Shown in pieces: positions 15,421-22,558 of a DNA stretch of 23,484 nucleotides. This DNA comes from Pseudorhodobacter antarcticus (lineage in GTDB: Bacteria > Pseudomonadota > Alphaproteobacteria > Rhodobacterales > Rhodobacteraceae). Below the pieces are notes generated by a model that saw only the letters and a list, made by a program, of their open reading frames with translations, made no database searches and was not told the DNA's origin. Location of the stretch: NCBI GenBank assembly GCA_945860375.1, contig CAMAQR010000056.1, positions 1 through 23,484 of the forward strand, in the 5' to 3' direction. The first letter of the stretch is position 1, and each line of letters begins with the position of its first letter. The position numbers were made by a program, and so were the translations under genes.

Positions 15421-17162
15421 GCCTCCATCACCCTGACGATGCAGCCTGCCATTTCTTCGGGGGTCAGGAAGGTGTGGCCCAGCCGGTTCGAGAAATCGAC
15501 GAAATGCGGTGGGCGCAGAAAGGCGTCATGCAGCCGGTCGCCATGCGAGAACACCTCGCGCGGGGTGCCTTGCAGGATCACCCTGCCCTCTTTCATCACG
15601 ATGACGCTGAGGGCATATTCGGCCACAACCCACATATGATGGGTGACAAAGATGATCGTGCTGCCTGCCTTGTTCAGCCGCTGCACAAGGTCCATCATCC
15701 CGCGCTGTTCGCTGTAATCCAGCCCCGTGGTCGGTTCGTCCAGGATCAGCACATCGGGTTTTGACGCCAGAACTGAGGCCACCGCCACCCGCTGCCGCCC
15801 GCTTTTGGTCAGCGAGAACGGGTCTTCCTTTTCCATGCCCGTCAGCCCAACCGAGGCCAGTGCCTCGGCGACCCGGGCCTTGATCTCGTCCTCGGGCAGC
15901 TTGCGCAGGCGCGAGGAAAAGGCGACCTCGTCAAAAACCGTTTCGGAAAAGATCTGATGGTCGGGGTTCTGAAAGACATAGCCGATCTTCTGGCCGATCT
16001 TGAAGATGCCCTGATCGCGTGTGGGCTTGCCATCGACCAGCACTTCGCCGCCGGTCGGCATCAGCAAGCCGTTGAAGTGCTTGGCAAGCGTGGTCTTGCC
16101 GCTGCCGTTCTGGCCCAGAATGGCCAGAACATCGCCGCGCCGCACCTCGCAGGTGACATTGTCCAGCGCCTTCAGGCCGGTGTCATAGGTGTGGTCCAGC
16201 CCGTCACAGCGGATCAGCACCTCGCCCAGACCGGCGCGGGCGGCGGCTTCGTTTTCCGCCAGCTTCTGGTAGGCCGGTGCCGAGACTTTCCAGCCCAGTT
16301 CGTTGAACCGGGCCACCCCTTCGTCAACCGTGATCGGCAGATCGGTTTCACCCATCCGTTTGAAGAAAGACGGGATGCCGAGCGGTGCCACGCCGACGCT
16401 GCGCATCAGATCGACGTCGCGCAAAACCTCGCGCGTTGGGCCAAGCCGGATCAGCCGACCGTCCTGCATCAGGGCGATCTTGTCGGCGTACAGCGCCTCT
16501 TCCGTTTCGTGTTCGATCATCATCAGGGTCGTGTCGTGATGTTCGCACAGCCGCCGGGTGATCTCGAAAACGCCCATCTTGCTGATCGGATCAAGGTCGG
16601 TGGTGGGTTCGTCCATCACCACAACGCGCGGTTTCATCGCCAGAACCGAAGCGATGGCCAGCTTCTGCTTTTGCCCCCCCGACAGGGTTGATGGCGCGCG
16701 GCCCTTCAGATGAGCGATGCCGACATAGTTGATCACCTCTTCCATCCGGGCATGCATTTCGTCGCGATCCACGCCGAAGTTTTCCATGCCAAAGGTCACC
16801 TCCAGCTCGAGGTTGGTCGAGAACAGCTGCGCTTCGAAATCCTGAAACACGATGCCGACCGTCTCGGAATTGCGCGCCACCGTGGTTTCAGTGGTCTTCT
16901 GGCCGAAGATTCGCACCTCGCCCGTGATCTTGCCCTTGAAAAAATTGGGGATCAGCCCGTTCATTGCGGCGGCCAGTGTGCTTTTTCCGGCACCGCTTGG
17001 CCCCATGACCACCAGAAACTCGCCACGGTCCAGCGACAGGGAAATGCTTTTCAGCGCCTCGGTCTTTTCTCCGCGATAGCGGTAAGTCAGGTCGGTGATC
17101 TGAACGGCTGGTTCCATGGTCACAACTCTTGCTTGCGGGGCGGCGGAAATGGCATCAGACAT
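15417..17162 (-). CDS. ecfA: ECF transporter ATPase, two ABC domains fused
   Basis: The 581-residue product carries both energy-coupling ATPase domains in one chain. Domain 1: Walker A GPSGAGKST (about 54-62), LSGGQKQ (160-166), Walker B VVVMDEP (about 180-186). Domain 2: Walker A GQNGSGKTT (350-358), signature LTKSGRQRV (451-459), Walker B LILDEP (472-477). Both have a switch histidine (IEHE, VTHH). The second signature departs from LSGGQ, as ECF ATPases sometimes do. I start at the ATG at 17162, which overlaps the aminotransferase stop by eight bases, rather than at 17219. It powers the EcfT/S transporter encoded downstream. Confidence 0.92.
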   Translation of the reverse strand: MSDAISAAPQARVVTMEPAVQITDLTYRYRGEKTEALKSISLSLDRGEFLVVMGPSGAGKSTLAAAMNGLIPNFFKGKITGEVRIFGQKTTETTVARNSETVGIVFQDFEAQLFSTNLELEVTFGMENFGVDRDEMHARMEEVINYVGIAHLKGRAPSTLSGGQKQKLAIASVLAMKPRVVVMDEPTTDLDPISKMGVFEITRRLCEHHDTTLMMIEHETEEALYADKIALMQDGRLIRLGPTREVLRDVDLMRSVGVAPLGIPSFFKRMGETDLPITVDEGVARFNELGWKVSAPAYQKLAENEAAARAGLGEVLIRCDGLDHTYDTGLKALDNVTCEVRRGDVLAILGQNGSGKTTLAKHFNGLLMPTGGEVLVDGKPTRDQGIFKIGQKIGYVFQNPDHQIFSETVFDEVAFSSRLRKLPEDEIKARVAEALASVGLTGMEKEDPFSLTKSGRQRVAVASVLASKPDVLILDEPTTGLDYSEQRGMMDLVQRLNKAGSTIIFVTHHMWVVAEYALSVIVMKEGRVILQGTPREVFSHGDRLHDAFLRPPHFVDFSNRLGHTFLTPEEMAGCIVRVMEA

Positions 17163-18540
17163 CGCGCAGGCCCTCCTGTCGAACGATGTCTTCAAGCTGG
17201 TCAAAGGCCCGGGTGACAATCGCGAACATCTCGTCGGTCTGGTCAGCGGTGATAATCAACGGCGGGCTCAGCACCAGCGCATCGCCCACGGCGCGCCCGA
17301 TCAGGCCCATGTCCTGACAGATGGCGGCCACCCGCTTGCCGATGCCGTGCTTGGGGTTGAACGGCCGCCGCGTCGCCTTGTCCGCCACCAGTTCCAGCGC
17401 CCCGATCAGGCCGATGCCCCGGGCTTCGCCCACCAGCGGGTGATCGGCCAAGGCCCTTTGATGCGCCTGAAACACCTCGCCCACACGGGCGGCATGGGCG
17501 ACGATGCCGTCTCTTTCGTAGATCTCGATCGTTTTCAGCGCAAGCGCGCAGCCGACAGGATGGGCGGTATGGGTAAAGCCATGACCGAAGGAACCCAGCT
17601 TGCGGCTTTCCTCCAGCATGGCCTGATAAAGCTCCTCTTCGATGCTGACCGCGCTGAGGGGAAAGACCCCTGAGGTGATGGCCTTGGCCATCGACACGCT
17701 GTGCGCCTGAATGCCGAAGGTTTCGCAGCCGAACATCTTGCCGGTCCGCCCGAAACCGCAGATCACTTCATCGACGATGAAGCGGATGTTATAGCGTTTC
17801 AGCACCGCCGCCACTTTGGCGAAATAGGTCTCGGGCGGCATGATAACCCCGCCTGCGCCCATGATCGGCTCGGCGATGAAGCCTGCCACCGTGTCGGGGC
17901 CTTCGCGCAGGATCAGCGCCTCCAGATCATCGGCCATACGCGAGGCGAAGTCCGCTTCGCTCTCGCCAGCTTCAGCATAGGCATAGTGATGCGGGCACGA
18001 GGTATGCAGGATGCCTGCGATGGGCAGGTCGAAATCGGTCTGGATCCCCGACAGCCCCGTCAGCGACCCCGAGGCGATGGTGACGCCGTGATAGCCCTTC
18101 TTGCGCGAGATGATCTTTTTCTTTTGCGGCCGGCCCAGCGCATTGTTCATGTACCAGGTCAGCTTGATCTGCATGTCATTCGCCTCGGACCCCGAACAGG
18201 CGTAAAGGATCTTCGAGGTCGGAACCGGCGAGATCGCCTTCAGCTTTTCGGACAGCTCGATCACGCCGTCATGCGACTTGCTAGAAAACGTGTGGGCAAA
18301 TGACAGCTTGCGCAGCGCCGCTGCACCGGCCTCGGCCAGTTCTTCGTTGCCATAGCCCAGCGAGGCGCACCAAAGCCCGGCGACCCCTTCGATATAGGGT
18401 TTGCCCCGGTCGTCATATACATGGATGCCCTGCGCTTCGTTAAAGATCTGCGGACCGGTTTCGCGGTGCTTGACCAGATTGGTATAGGGATGCAGGACGG
18501 TTTCGACGTCGCGCATGGCCATGTTGGACAAGGGGATCAT
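17155..18540 (-). CDS. Class III PLP-dependent aminotransferase
   Basis: The 461-residue product is an omega- or polyamine/beta-alanine-type aminotransferase of fold type I, class III. Marks: HPYTNL near the N-terminus, EGVAGLWCASLGYGNEELAEA (about 51-71), ACSGSEANDMQIKL (about 114-127), KKGYHGVTIASGSLTGL, GFIAEPIMGAGGV, FIVDEVICGFGRTG with Asp257, and SMAKAITSG with the PLP lysine at about 286. A TTG at 18564 would add eight residues; I prefer the ATG at 18540. It lies 27 bp after the isomerase gene. The amino donor and acceptor cannot be told. An amine- or aldehyde-handling role is plausible, because aldol cleavage of the isomerised sugar would release an aldehyde. Confidence 0.9.
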   Translation of the reverse strand: MIPLSNMAMRDVETVLHPYTNLVKHRETGPQIFNEAQGIHVYDDRGKPYIEGVAGLWCASLGYGNEELAEAGAAALRKLSFAHTFSSKSHDGVIELSEKLKAISPVPTSKILYACSGSEANDMQIKLTWYMNNALGRPQKKKIISRKKGYHGVTIASGSLTGLSGIQTDFDLPIAGILHTSCPHHYAYAEAGESEADFASRMADDLEALILREGPDTVAGFIAEPIMGAGGVIMPPETYFAKVAAVLKRYNIRFIVDEVICGFGRTGKMFGCETFGIQAHSVSMAKAITSGVFPLSAVSIEEELYQAMLEESRKLGSFGHGFTHTAHPVGCALALKTIEIYERDGIVAHAARVGEVFQAHQRALADHPLVGEARGIGLIGALELVADKATRRPFNPKHGIGKRVAAICQDMGLIGRAVGDALVLSPPLIITADQTDEMFAIVTRAFDQLEDIVRQEGLRDV

Positions 18541-18567
18541 GGCGTCACCCGGCGAGGGCTGCAACGG

Positions 18568-19593
18568 TTATTGCACATAATGCTGCTCCATCTGGTCGGC
18601 CTGAAACACGCCTTTGCTGGTGACGATAGAGGTCACCAGATGCGGCGGCGTGATGTCGAAAGCGGGATACCAGCCATGGGCCAAAGGGCTGGCGGTGCGG
18701 TGGCCCAGACAGTGCAGGCTTTCGTTCGGATCGCGGTCCTCCATCGGCACATCTTGCGGGCCGGGGGCCTTGCGGTCGGGGTCCTGAACCATCGCGGCAA
18801 AGGGCATGCCGTAGGCATGGGCCGCCAGCGCCAGTTGCAGCGTGCCAACCTTGTTGACGACATGGCCCGACATGGTCACTCGGTCCGCCGCCGTCATCAG
18901 GCGCGAGACGCGGCCCCGATCCATGGCCCAGGCGCCCATGTTGTCGGTGATGACGGTGACATCGATCCCCATCTCGGCGATGCTGTGCGCGGTCAGCCTG
19001 CTGCCTTGCAGATAGGGCCGGGTTTCGGTGCAGATCACCTTGATCCGCTTGCCCGCGCGCAGGGCCGCCGCCAGAGGTTCGATGATTGCGGATTCGCCCC
19101 AGCAATGGGTCAGCACCGTGTCGCCGTCCTGGATCAGCGTCGCAGCATGTTCGCCAAGCTGGCGCGAACGCGCGCGGCTGATTTCCCAGACGGCGTACAT
19201 GGCGGTTTCCATGCCGGCGGCAAAGTCGGCATCGGCCATGCGGCTTTCGGCTTCGGCCATCATCGCGCCGACGCCATTGGCAATCAGGTTGTTGGTGTGG
19301 CGGGTGGCAATCAACCGTGAGGCCGCCGCCTGCATCATGTCGCGCCGCGCCTGCGGGCCCAAGCCTTGGGCCATACGCGCCGCAAGGACCATGCCGGCAC
19401 TGGCGGCATAGAACGGGCCACCGCTTTGGGTGACCATCTCTTCGATGGCGCAGGCCACGTCTTCGACCGTCAGGCAGTCGACGAACAGGGTTTGAAAGGG
19501 AAAGACGCGGCGATCCAGTATCCGCACACGATCCGCCTCCAGTTTGACGCTTTGGTGCGTCAGGGTCGGCATTTCAAATTTCGGGGCGTTCAC
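18568..19593 (-). CDS. MtnA-like / eIF-2B alpha-type sugar-phosphate isomerase
   Basis: The 341-residue product belongs to the family of methylthioribose-1-phosphate isomerase (MtnA), archaeal ribose-1,5-bisphosphate isomerase and eIF-2B. Expected chemistry is aldose-1-phosphate to ketose-1-phosphate. Seen: LTHCWGES with catalytic Cys164, TETRPYLQGSRLTA (189-202), ITDNMGAW, AADRV with Asp237, VNKVGTLQLALAAHAYGMPF and PAFDITPPHLVTSIVT. It is not canonical: the MtnA VRGAPAIG loop is VTQSGGPFYAAS here, and the SRPTAVNL segment reads ATRHTNNL. The GTG at 19593 has GAGGAGG upstream, so longer frames are rejected. It is first in the large operon, facing the LysR gene. Isomerisation of 5-substituted ribose-1-phosphate is the likely job. 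Confidence 0.85.
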   Translation of the reverse strand: MNAPKFEMPTLTHQSVKLEADRVRILDRRVFPFQTLFVDCLTVEDVACAIEEMVTQSGGPFYAASAGMVLAARMAQGLGPQARRDMMQAAASRLIATRHTNNLIANGVGAMMAEAESRMADADFAAGMETAMYAVWEISRARSRQLGEHAATLIQDGDTVLTHCWGESAIIEPLAAALRAGKRIKVICTETRPYLQGSRLTAHSIAEMGIDVTVITDNMGAWAMDRGRVSRLMTAADRVTMSGHVVNKVGTLQLALAAHAYGMPFAAMVQDPDRKAPGPQDVPMEDRDPNESLHCLGHRTASPLAHGWYPAFDITPPHLVTSIVTSKGVFQADQMEQHYVQ

Positions 19594-19786
19594 GTTCTGC
19601 CTCCTCAATGAGCGCCGAAGTCGGGGCGTTACGCAGGACGGGCATCTTTGACCCGGCTGATCGCTGACCCTCCAAGGGCCGCAATGGTGCAAGTGTTGCA
19701 CGAGACAGTCGTTGCTGATACTGCTTATTAAATGACATGTTGTTGCCGTTTTGGCATCACACATCGAGGGGCCGCGATTGGAACGG
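19594..19786. promoter_or_regulatory. Divergent promoter region, operon / LysR gene
   Basis: This 193 bp gap separates the isomerase start (minus strand) from the LysR start (plus strand). It must contain the promoter for the large operon and for the regulator gene. A clear dyad sits near its middle (19687-19701). I cannot assign convincing -35/-10 elements on either strand. Confidence 0.6.
19687..19701. promoter_or_regulatory. Putative LysR-type regulator box
   Basis: GTGCAA-GTG-TTGCAC is a perfect inverted repeat and satisfies the T-N11-A rule for LysR-type binding sites (TGCAAGTGTTGCA). It lies about 94 bp upstream of the isomerase start and 86 bp upstream of the LysR start, the usual place for an autoregulated divergent operator. 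Confidence 0.6.
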
Positions 19787-20734
19787 ATGAAGGTCGAGCT
19801 TTCGCCGACACGCGTCTCACAGGCCATCTATTCGCGGTCGCTGATCTATTTCGCGTCGGTGGCAGAGACCGGGTCGATCCGCGAATCCTCGCGTCAGTTA
19901 AACGTCGCCGCCTCGGCCGTCAGCCGACAGATCGCGCAATTGCAGGACCGGCTGGGTATCAAGCTGTTCGACAATCTGGGCCATTCGCTGCGGCTGGCCC
20001 CAGCAGGCGAGGAACTGCTGCAATACTACCGGTCGATCGTCGGCGAGTTGGGGACAACCGTGGATTCCATCAGCGCGCTGCATGGGCATCGCACCGGCAC
20101 AGTGCGCATTGCAACGGTGGACAGTTTTGCCACCGCTTTTCTGGCGCGGTTGATCACCGAGTATTCGGCGCTTTATCCGTCGGTCCATATCGCGCTGTCG
20201 GTGCTGTCACTGCCCGAACTGGCGGCGCAGGTTCTGGACGGCAGTGCCGATATCGGCTTCACCTTCAACCTGCGGTCCCGCGAGGCCTTTGACGTCTTGT
20301 TCGAGACGGATTGCCCGATGGGGATCGTCGTGGCCGAAAACCATCCTCTGGCGGCCAAATCGGTGGTGACCTATGAGGATTGCATCACCTATCCCATCGG
20401 CCTCTTGCGGCCGGGCACGCCGATCCGCGCGGTGCTGGAACAGGCGGCGATGCGGGCCGGGCTGGCCTGGCCAAAATATGTCGAGGCGACCTCAATGCGG
20501 TTTCTGGAGGATCTGGCCCGGCTTGGGCGGATCGTGACCTTCCAGCCGCGCTACCCCTTCATGCCCAACCGCCAGACCGGGCCGCTGGTGTTTCGCCCGA
20601 TTGTCGATGGGCCGCGTGACAGCGATACTTTCGTGATGGTCGTTGACCGACGCCTGAACCTGCAACCCGCGCCGGCAGAATTTGCCCGTTTCGCCGCCCG
20701 TTTCCTGGCCGACCTGCCAGAGGTTGCCGACTGA
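19787..20734 (+). CDS. LysR-family transcriptional regulator
   Basis: The 315-residue product has an N-terminal winged helix-turn-helix (about 17-75: LIYFASVAETGSIRESSRQL, AASAVSRQIAQLQDRLGIKLFD, LRLAPAGEELLQYY). A periplasmic-binding-protein-like effector domain follows (from about 85: GTVRIATVDSFATAFLARLI, LDGSADIGFTFN, LGRIVTFQPRYPF). A TTG at 19751 would add 12 residues; the ATG at 19787 gives a more typical length. It is divergent from the large operon and ends five bases from the aldolase stop (convergent). It therefore probably senses a pathway nucleoside, sugar phosphate or aldehyde and controls the operon through the dyad at 19687-19701. Confidence 0.88.
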   Translation: MKVELSPTRVSQAIYSRSLIYFASVAETGSIRESSRQLNVAASAVSRQIAQLQDRLGIKLFDNLGHSLRLAPAGEELLQYYRSIVGELGTTVDSISALHGHRTGTVRIATVDSFATAFLARLITEYSALYPSVHIALSVLSLPELAAQVLDGSADIGFTFNLRSREAFDVLFETDCPMGIVVAENHPLAAKSVVTYEDCITYPIGLLRPGTPIRAVLEQAAMRAGLAWPKYVEATSMRFLEDLARLGRIVTFQPRYPFMPNRQTGPLVFRPIVDGPRDSDTFVMVVDRRLNLQPAPAEFARFAARFLADLPEVAD

Positions 20735-20739
20735 TCGTC

Positions 20740-21402
20740 CTATGCCTGCTCTGTCGGAGGTCTTTGCTGGCCATAGTTGCGAAACCGGGCCAAAACCTCG
20801 GCGATCTGATCGGCGCTTAACACCGGGGGTTCGCCCATTGGCAGGCATTTGAGGTAGAGTGCTGCCAGTTCCTCGACTGTCTCGGCCAGTTTCAGCGCAC
20901 CTGCCAGGCTGGCATGCGCCGCGATCATCCCGTGATGGGCCAGAAGGCAAGCCCGACGCCCCATCAGCGCAGTGATCGCCAGATCGGCCAGCGCCTGCGT
21001 GCCAAAGGTCGCATAGGGCGCGCAGCGGATGTCTTCCCCCCCGGCGGAGGCGATCAGGTAGTGGATCGGCGGGATGTCGCGGCCCATAATGGAAACCGCT
21101 GTCGCGTTCAGAGAATGGGTATGGACCACCGCGTTCAGATCGTCGCGCGTCCGCAGGATGTCGGCGTGGAACCGCCATTCGCTGGACGGCAAGACCGGGC
21201 CATCAAATCCGCCATCCCAGCGCATCGCCACGACCTGATCGGGTTGCAAATCCTCATATGCGATCCCGGTGGGAGAGATCAGGAAGCCTTGGCCCCACCG
21301 GACACTGATGTTGCCGGAGGTGCCCTTGGACAGACCCTTGGCCTGCATGTCGAGGCAGGTCTGAACCACCAACCGGCGCAGTTCGGTTTCCTGATTGGTC
21401 AT
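20740..21402 (-). CDS. Class II (FucA/Ald2-like) sugar-phosphate aldolase
   Basis: The 220-residue product is a zinc-dependent aldolase of the L-fuculose-1-phosphate type. Phosphate-binding GTSGN (27-31) and SPTG (43-46), catalytic Glu75 in SSEWRFHADI, and zinc ligands in VVHTHS (His94, His96) and AHHGMI (His157) are all present, with normal length. ATG at 21402 has GAGGAA upstream. Known relatives cleave ketose-1-phosphates to DHAP plus an aldehyde. In the DHAP shunt of E. coli and Rhodospirillum rubrum an enzyme of this type cleaves 5-deoxyribulose- or 5-methylthioribulose-1-phosphate. The MtnB dehydratase has the same fold and is the main alternative. The phosphorylase gene 56 bp upstream supports the salvage role. 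Confidence 0.88.
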   Translation of the reverse strand: MTNQETELRRLVVQTCLDMQAKGLSKGTSGNISVRWGQGFLISPTGIAYEDLQPDQVVAMRWDGGFDGPVLPSSEWRFHADILRTRDDLNAVVHTHSLNATAVSIMGRDIPPIHYLIASAGGEDIRCAPYATFGTQALADLAITALMGRRACLLAHHGMIAAHASLAGALKLAETVEELAALYLKCLPMGEPPVLSADQIAEVLARFRNYGQQRPPTEQA

Positions 21403-21458
21403 CTTGCCGTTCCTCTTTCAAAGGTGCTGATACTGCGGTCGCGACCAGACCGGAAAGA

Positions 21459-22205
21459 TCAGCGGCCCTGCCCTGCAAAGACCGTCAGGATTTTCAGGAT
21501 CCGCGCAAGTGCCGCCGTCCGCGTTGTTACCAGTTCGGCACGGCTGATCTCAAACCGGCTGTCGCCAATGCCCGCAGCGTGGTTCACGATCGGGCAGATC
21601 GCGGCATAGCCGATGCCCAGTTCGCGGGCCAGTGCCGCTTCGGGCATGCCGGTCTGGCCGACCAGATCGCAGCCATCCCGCGCCAGCTTTGCCACCTCGG
21701 CCGCGGTCTCCAGCCTTGGCCCGTTGCAGCAGCCATAGCAGCCACCGTCGGCGATGCCTTCCCCGGCAAGCAGCGCCGCCGCCAGAATGCGCTGGCGCAG
21801 CGCGTCCGAATAGGGCTGGGTGAAATCGACGTGGCGGACCGGTTTGCCATCCGTCCCGTCGTGATAGGTGCCGATCCGGCCGTGCGAATAGTCGATGATC
21901 TGATCCGGCAGGACAAGCACGCCCGGCCCGAAATCGCCCCTTATGCCGCCGCAGGTCGCGATGGACACCACCTGCGTCACGCCCAGTTCCTGCAAAGCCC
22001 AAAGGTTGGCCCGATAGTTGATCTTGTGTGGTGCCAGCGCATGCGGGTCGCCGTGGCGCGGCAGAAAGGCGATCTCGCGGCCACCGATCAAACCAATCGA
22101 GACAGCGCTGGACGGATCGCCGTAAGGGGTGGTCAGCTTTTCCGTTCGGACCGATGTCAGGTTCGGCAGGCTGGTGATATGGGTGCCACCGATCACTGCG
22201 TCCAT
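21459..22205 (-). CDS. Methylthioinosine phosphorylase-like enzyme (copy 2)
   Basis: The 248-residue product is of the trimeric PNP/MTAP family and reads most like the 6-oxopurine-specific methylthioinosine phosphorylase of Pseudomonas. Visible are AVIGGTHIT (3-11, where most members have GGTGL), TPYGDPS, RHG at 50-52, PHKINYRANLWALQELG (59-75), VLPDQIIDYSHGR, NGPRLETAAEVAKL (161-174), GQTGMPEAALARELGIGYA and PIVNHAAG with Asn208 at the base-recognition position. Start: ATG at 22205 with GGGAGG upstream; a frame to 22325 would add 40 unconserved residues. The gene is followed by the aldolase in the same direction, so phosphorolysis and cleavage are paired in one transcript. Confidence 0.9.
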   Translation of the reverse strand: MDAVIGGTHITSLPNLTSVRTEKLTTPYGDPSSAVSIGLIGGREIAFLPRHGDPHALAPHKINYRANLWALQELGVTQVVSIATCGGIRGDFGPGVLVLPDQIIDYSHGRIGTYHDGTDGKPVRHVDFTQPYSDALRQRILAAALLAGEGIADGGCYGCCNGPRLETAAEVAKLARDGCDLVGQTGMPEAALARELGIGYAAICPIVNHAAGIGDSRFEISRAELVTTRTAALARILKILTVFAGQGR

Positions 22206-22312
22206 CTCGAACCTCCCGTTCGCCCTTGCAGCATGATTTGGCCAAGCGCCTTTTGCGGGCTTTGACGTCACTTGCCAGCCAGCATAGGCCCGCCCAGTCG
22301 TTGCCGACAGCG

Positions 22313-22344
22313 CTGATTTCATCACACGACGTTGCTGAAATCAG
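22313..22344. promoter_or_regulatory. Candidate operator, CTGATTTCA dyad
   Basis: CTGATTTCA (22313-22321) and TGAAATCAG (22336-22344) are perfect 9 bp inverted arms, 14 bp apart. The centre-to-centre distance is 23 bp, about two helical turns, as expected for a dimeric regulator. It lies about 110 bp upstream of the phosphorylase start. Confidence 0.5.
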
Positions 22345-22361
22345 AACGATATACACGGTTT

Positions 22362-22396
22362 GGCGGGTTTTCGGGCCGTTCTAAGGGAAAACCGCC
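22362..22396. promoter_or_regulatory. Imperfect GGCGGTTTTC dyad
   Basis: GGCGGGTTTTC (22362-22372) faces GGGAAAACCGCC (22385-22396), complementary apart from one bulged base. It adjoins the CTGATTTCA dyad. It could be a second operator or a hairpin in a leader transcript. Confidence 0.4.
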
Positions 22397-22558
22397 CAAG
22401 TTATTCGAAACAGGCCGGATTGCCCGTCCGACCCTGTTTTGGCGAAACTTGACAGCGAAAGGACCCCGCCTCACAAAAGGAAACGCGTCGGCACTGCGGC
22501 CCGCTTTTAACCCCGCTCCGGTCAAAAGCGCGACTGCAACTGCTATATGCGAGGGTTC

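Larger units (their letters stand above)
22206..22558. promoter_or_regulatory. Divergent intergenic region, phosphorylase / oxidoreductase
   Basis: The 353 bp between divergent starts contain no credible gene. A 76-codon plus-strand frame (22332-22562) has no recognisable content. Two dyads are present (22313-22344 and 22362-22396). A TTGACA at about 22449 could be a -35 box for the oxidoreductase gene, but no good -10 follows at the right distance. Confidence 0.5.

Noticed and set aside
19594..19827. Upstream extension of the isomerase reading frame
   Set aside because: The GTG at 19593 has a strong GAGGAGG site, and the extension would cover the divergent promoter and the regulator dyad.
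22206..22325. 40-residue N-terminal extension of the second phosphorylase
   Set aside because: The extension is not conserved in character, while the ATG at 22205 has a good ribosome binding site and begins at the family's usual N-terminus.
22449..22454. TTGACA as a sigma-70 -35 element for the FAD oxidoreductase gene
   Set aside because: The hexamer is perfect, but the sequence 17 bp downstream is not a credible -10 box, so it is not listed as a promoter.
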